From the NCBI GenBank assembly GCA_964017145.1, contig CAXHKQ010000207.1, positions 1-20,006 on the forward strand: a DNA stretch of 20,006 nucleotides, written 5' to 3'. The first letter of the stretch is position 1, and the number at the start of each line of letters is the position of its first letter. The stretch is from Agrocybe praecox. Taxonomy: Eukaryota; Basidiomycota; Agaricomycetes; Agaricales; Agrocybaceae. The notes under the pieces are model-generated. The model searched no databases. It was not told the origin of the DNA and worked only from the letters and a program-made list of their open reading frames with translations. The position numbers and the translations under genes are program-made. Shown in pieces: positions 17,418-20,006 of the stretch.

Positions 17418-17833
17418 ATAAAGTATATAGCTCAACTCCTTGCGAGTGTTTGTATAGTTAATTTCAACCGTGAAATTCCCAACATCATTTTTGACCTAAA
17501 ATCAAATTTTAAATCAAAGATAACGTCAAGCCCTTCGCAGCGTTAGGCCATACCCCACAGTATACCTTTCGGAGATTTGGGATACATCCTGGCGACTATT
17601 CAGTAACAACCAGGAGACAGGGTTAAAAGAGACAAGGGTAGCTGAAATTAAGTTATGATTAGAATATGTAGCTGCTCTTTCCACTTCGTCATTTGGGTTG
17701 TCATTTCAGTTCATCTTCCTCAGCACACCACTAAATTTGTTCTGTTCCTCCTATTTTGTTTTCCTCATCTACTTTAAGTTTCTTCAAAATTGCTACTAAA
17801 AAATAATAAAATAAATATTTAAATAAATATGAA
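17418..17833. other. Non-coding stretch, nothing recognised
   Basis: No gene or repeat was identified. The right end (17800-17832) is a run of aaataa/aaat units. Confidence 0.4.
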
Positions 17834-17835
17834 CA

Positions 17836-18088
17836 CACTGATAGAAATGAATTTGAAAATATTGCCGGTCCCACACATCATCTGCATACTATCCTGGACA
17901 TACTTTCTTGAAAAATGGCTTTACTGAAATCTGATTCGTTACACATAGAATTCTCCGGAGAATGTCATTCAACTTACTTATAATTTACGTAAGTTGTGGA
18001 AGCTATCTGTGGAAAGAACTAATTTAAAGTTCAATTGGGACTGCAGGGTGAAAAGTTCGTGTGGGGTAATAAAAATGTTTTTTCGGTT
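17836..18088. mobile_element. Family F MITE, copy 2, inverted
   Basis: 253 bp, reverse complement of the 14797-15008 element. It starts CACTGATAGAAATGAATT and ends gttttttcggtt (terminal CGGTG changed to CGGTT). Flanked by CA at 17834-17835 and 18089-18090. The shared core (ggctttactgaaatctgatt through gaacttt.cacctgcag-like sequence) is well conserved. About 40 bp next to the CACTGATAG end differ in length between the two copies. Confidence 0.85.
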
Positions 18089-18204
18089 CAGAAGACAATC
18101 CAATCCAAGAGTTGATTCTAACACAGTCATTTTCTATAACATAAAGTAGATATCAAAAATAATGATTAACTTGAAACAAGCTGGAAAACCTTTACGAATG
18201 TCAG

Positions 18205-18480
18205 GGGCTTCCGAGTTGAGAAAACCAAATACATGAAATCTAGTGTACTGCACTCGGGTGGAAACGTCAAGGTTGGTAAAAACGAAATTTCAAATATTTA
18301 GGAAGTTTTGTAAGCACCGATAATAACATCACTCTATAAATCAGCAATAGTATCATGACAGCTAAACGCACATTCTTTCACTGATTTGATAATCGTGTTT
18401 GGAGAACTCGGTTCAAACACTAGCTGTATGTGTATCAATTGTACAAAGATGTTGTTATAGAAAAAGGAATGAGAAGCAAC
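18205..18480 (+). pseudogene. RTE retrotransposon fragment, C-terminal part, heavily decayed
   Basis: Pieces readable on the + strand are VEKTKYMKSS near 18209-18243, STDNNITL..SNSIMTAKRTFF near 18315-18377 (family pattern S.NDV..EI.RRIM.AN..FFGL) and N-R-V-W-R-T-R-F-K-H..LY...QLYKDV near 18389-18453. The whole LRSK to LRMIFGP segment between them is missing. There are several stops. It ends against an oppositely oriented RTE piece at about 18485. Confidence 0.7.
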
Positions 18481-18484
18481 AGCT

Positions 18485-18717
18485 GTCACAGGATAAAGCA
18501 TCAGATGTTTCGCTGCCGATTTTCACGACACTGACAGTGTTTGCTAGCGTCAGCCAACAAAGTCTATTGAGCTTGCTAGGTATTCCGAAGGATCTCATGG
18601 TTGTAAATAGAGCTTCCCTTTTGATGCTATCATATGCTTGCTTGAAATCGATAAATAGGTGGTGAGTATCGATCTGATATTCCAAGGTCTTCTTTTGTTT
18701 TAAGATTGTATAAATAG
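18485..18717 (-). pseudogene. RTE retrotransposon fragment, RT palm part
   Basis: The minus strand reads KTLEYQIDTHHLFIDFKQAY (motif A region) near 18695-18636, then SIKREALFTTMRSFGIPSKL and LANTVSVVKIGSE, followed directly by SDALSCD near 18506-18486. About ten residues of the usual RGFRQG block before DALSC are missing. The frame is open but truncated at both ends. It faces the + strand fragment at 18205-18480 tail-to-tail. Confidence 0.8.
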
Positions 18718-19490
18718 TTTTGAAAAATTTTGAGGAGCTATTGACATATTGGGGTTTTGGTGGTGGTCGTTTTTTCAAGGTTTTTTAAAATAACTTCGGT
18801 GAAGTTTTACCACTTATTTTATTCGTATTGAGGAGTGCTAGAATTCCTTATCATTTTGTTTTTGAAAAAATTCTTACTGTTTCGAAAAAACTCGGAAAAT
18901 TCATATTTTGAGTAAAAATTCGGATTGAAACTCCATTGTTTAGAGTCGTTATCATTAAATTTGGAAAGACTCAGAACAAGCAAGACTCCTACTTTCAAAA
19001 ACAAAAAAACCGCTTGAGAAAATTTGAAGTGGTTCGGAAGATATGCAAGTTTAAGTGAAGGTATGTAAACATTTTCAACTGCTTATGAAATGGTATTTCG
19101 TATCCTATTTCTACAAGTAAAAGCGAGTTTGAGAGCTGTATTCTTCACGAAGAAATATTAAAATAGTTTTTGGAAATTTGGAGCGAATTTTAAGATATTG
19201 GCGTTTTGGTAGAGTCATTCTTGCAATATAATTTTTAGATTAGTTCGGTGAATTTGAACTAATTTTTATGTTTGATCACTCATTTCATTGATATTGATGA
19301 GTACTTTATCTGACCATGAATTGACTGACTTATATTGTGAGTCAAAAATGGTAACTGAAATTTCATTGGATACGTCTTTCTTATTCGACTTTAAAAAATT
19401 AGGGCCATCCGTCAGAGTCATAAATTCTTCTACTTTCAAAAACCGAAAGCCGCTTAATAATTCAAATTTATTGATAATATGTCAGCTGAA
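18705..19490 (+). repeat. Large tandem repeat (unit about 450-490 bp), second block
   Basis: Continues the units seen at 16763-17402: ggagctattgacatattggggttttggtgg at 18732, aacttcggtgaa, accgcttgagaa, gaagtggttcggaagatatgcaagtttaagtgaagg at 19024-19062, then ttatgaaatggtatttcgtatcctatttctacaagtaaaagcgag at 19083, and a last, more diverged unit to about 19490 (ggcgttttggtagag, gttcggtgaatttgaa, ctactttcaaaaaccgaaagccgctt). The first unit lacks the 38 bp found before the atgtt.aacattttt landmark in the earlier block, so the unit here is about 447 bp. Confidence 0.72.
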
Positions 19491-19589
19491 GTGAAAGTAG
19501 TTTCATGTCCTAAGAATGTCAAAAAAAGACCTGGAAAATTCTACCGTAGGTTGAATACTTCGCAACTAATTTTTACAAACATGTGGCCA

Positions 19590-19750
19590 AATCAAGTTGC
19601 AAGAACATGTTGCAACATCATGTGGCTCGCTAATAATGTAATTCGTGAAGTCAATACCTTTCAACGATACCTATATTGCTATACTTATTTTGTTACCACC
19701 ATGTGCAAGATCACGTTGCAAGAACATGTTGAAACATCATGTGGATGTGG
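19590..19750 (+). repeat. Copy of the 12936-13165 tandem repeat
   Basis: ttgcaagaacatgttgcaacatcatgtggc..., gtgaagtcaatacctttcaacgatacctatattgctatac and a second partial unit, cacgttgcaagaacatgttgaaacatcatgtgg, match the units at 12.96-13.16 kb in the same orientation. This links the two regions as copies of one dispersed tandem repeat. Confidence 0.7.
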
Positions 19751-20006
19751 GTATTTGTAAAAATGCACGAGCTACGTGATAGGAGGAATAAAAAGGAAGT
19801 CCTGAGGAATTCTACTTGTCGACAGCTAATAACACAAAGGTATATCCAATCACATATATTGAAAAAATTAAATTTCCACAAAAGATCCCCAGAAACTCCT
19901 ACCAAAACCAAAACCAAAAAAAAAAAACAATCCAAATTTTCATAATATAAGATAATATTTTCCAAACATAATAGCGTAATAACTATACGTATGAGTGAAG
20001 TTGTCC
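19751..20006. other. Non-coding right end, nothing recognised
   Basis: A-rich DNA with an aaaacc/aaaaaaa stretch near 19900-19930. Short overlapping frames on both strands have no recognisable features. Confidence 0.35.

Overview
The window looks like insect nuclear DNA, most likely from a fly (Diptera). The evidence is one spliced chemosensory ionotropic-receptor gene with a 50-nt GT-AG intron, several insect-type non-LTR retrotransposons (RTE, Jockey-like and RNase H-bearing lineages), a mariner-type DD37E transposase relic, and many short inverted-repeat elements. Base composition is AT-rich. There is no sign of bacterial operons, ribosome binding sites or tRNA/rRNA genes. The species is not identified; the fly assignment is inference.

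Layout. 1-3640: degenerate tandem repeats interrupted by a 5'-truncated RTE retrotransposon (614-3411) that has a perfect 11-bp target-site duplication, a (TATG)6 tail and one internal stop. 3641-4550: degenerate direct repeats and pyrimidine-rich low-complexity DNA. 4551-4757: first copy of a near-palindromic MITE, here called family H. 5295-5860: decayed Jockey-like LINE fragment. 5906-6545: a host repeat present twice, one copy carrying a second MITE (family G) and the other serving as an empty site. 7161-8904, minus strand: a two-exon ionotropic receptor, 553 aa, apparently intact, with a poly(A) signal. 9064-10275: second RTE fragment with a 17-bp-arm hairpin at its 5' edge and an (AAGT)n tail. 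11005-11940, minus: decayed LINE with RT thumb, RNase H and C-terminal Cys region. 11945-12167: second family G copy, inverted. 12940-13165: tandem repeat. 13415-15259: dense nest of family H copies, one of which brackets a DD37E transposase relic and another of which is split by a third MITE (family F). 15567-15769: foldback with 30-bp arms. 15850-16560: unrecognised decayed coding-like DNA. 16763-19490: a tandem repeat with a unit of roughly 450-490 bp, interrupted by a family F copy and two tail-to-tail RTE fragments. 19590-19750: a repeat shared with the 13 kb region.

How it fits together. The only gene likely to make a functional protein is the ionotropic receptor; everything else recognisable is mobile or repetitive DNA, mostly dead. 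The most informative pattern is that three unrelated MITE families (H, G, F) share CACTG...CAGTG ends and 2-bp target duplications (AT, CG, CA, CA). This is supported by two natural before/after comparisons inside the window: an empty site for G, and an F copy splitting an H copy. One transposase system probably moved all three, and no gene for it is visible here. The DD37E relic sits inside one H element but belongs to a TA-target family, so it is probably a passenger and not the source.
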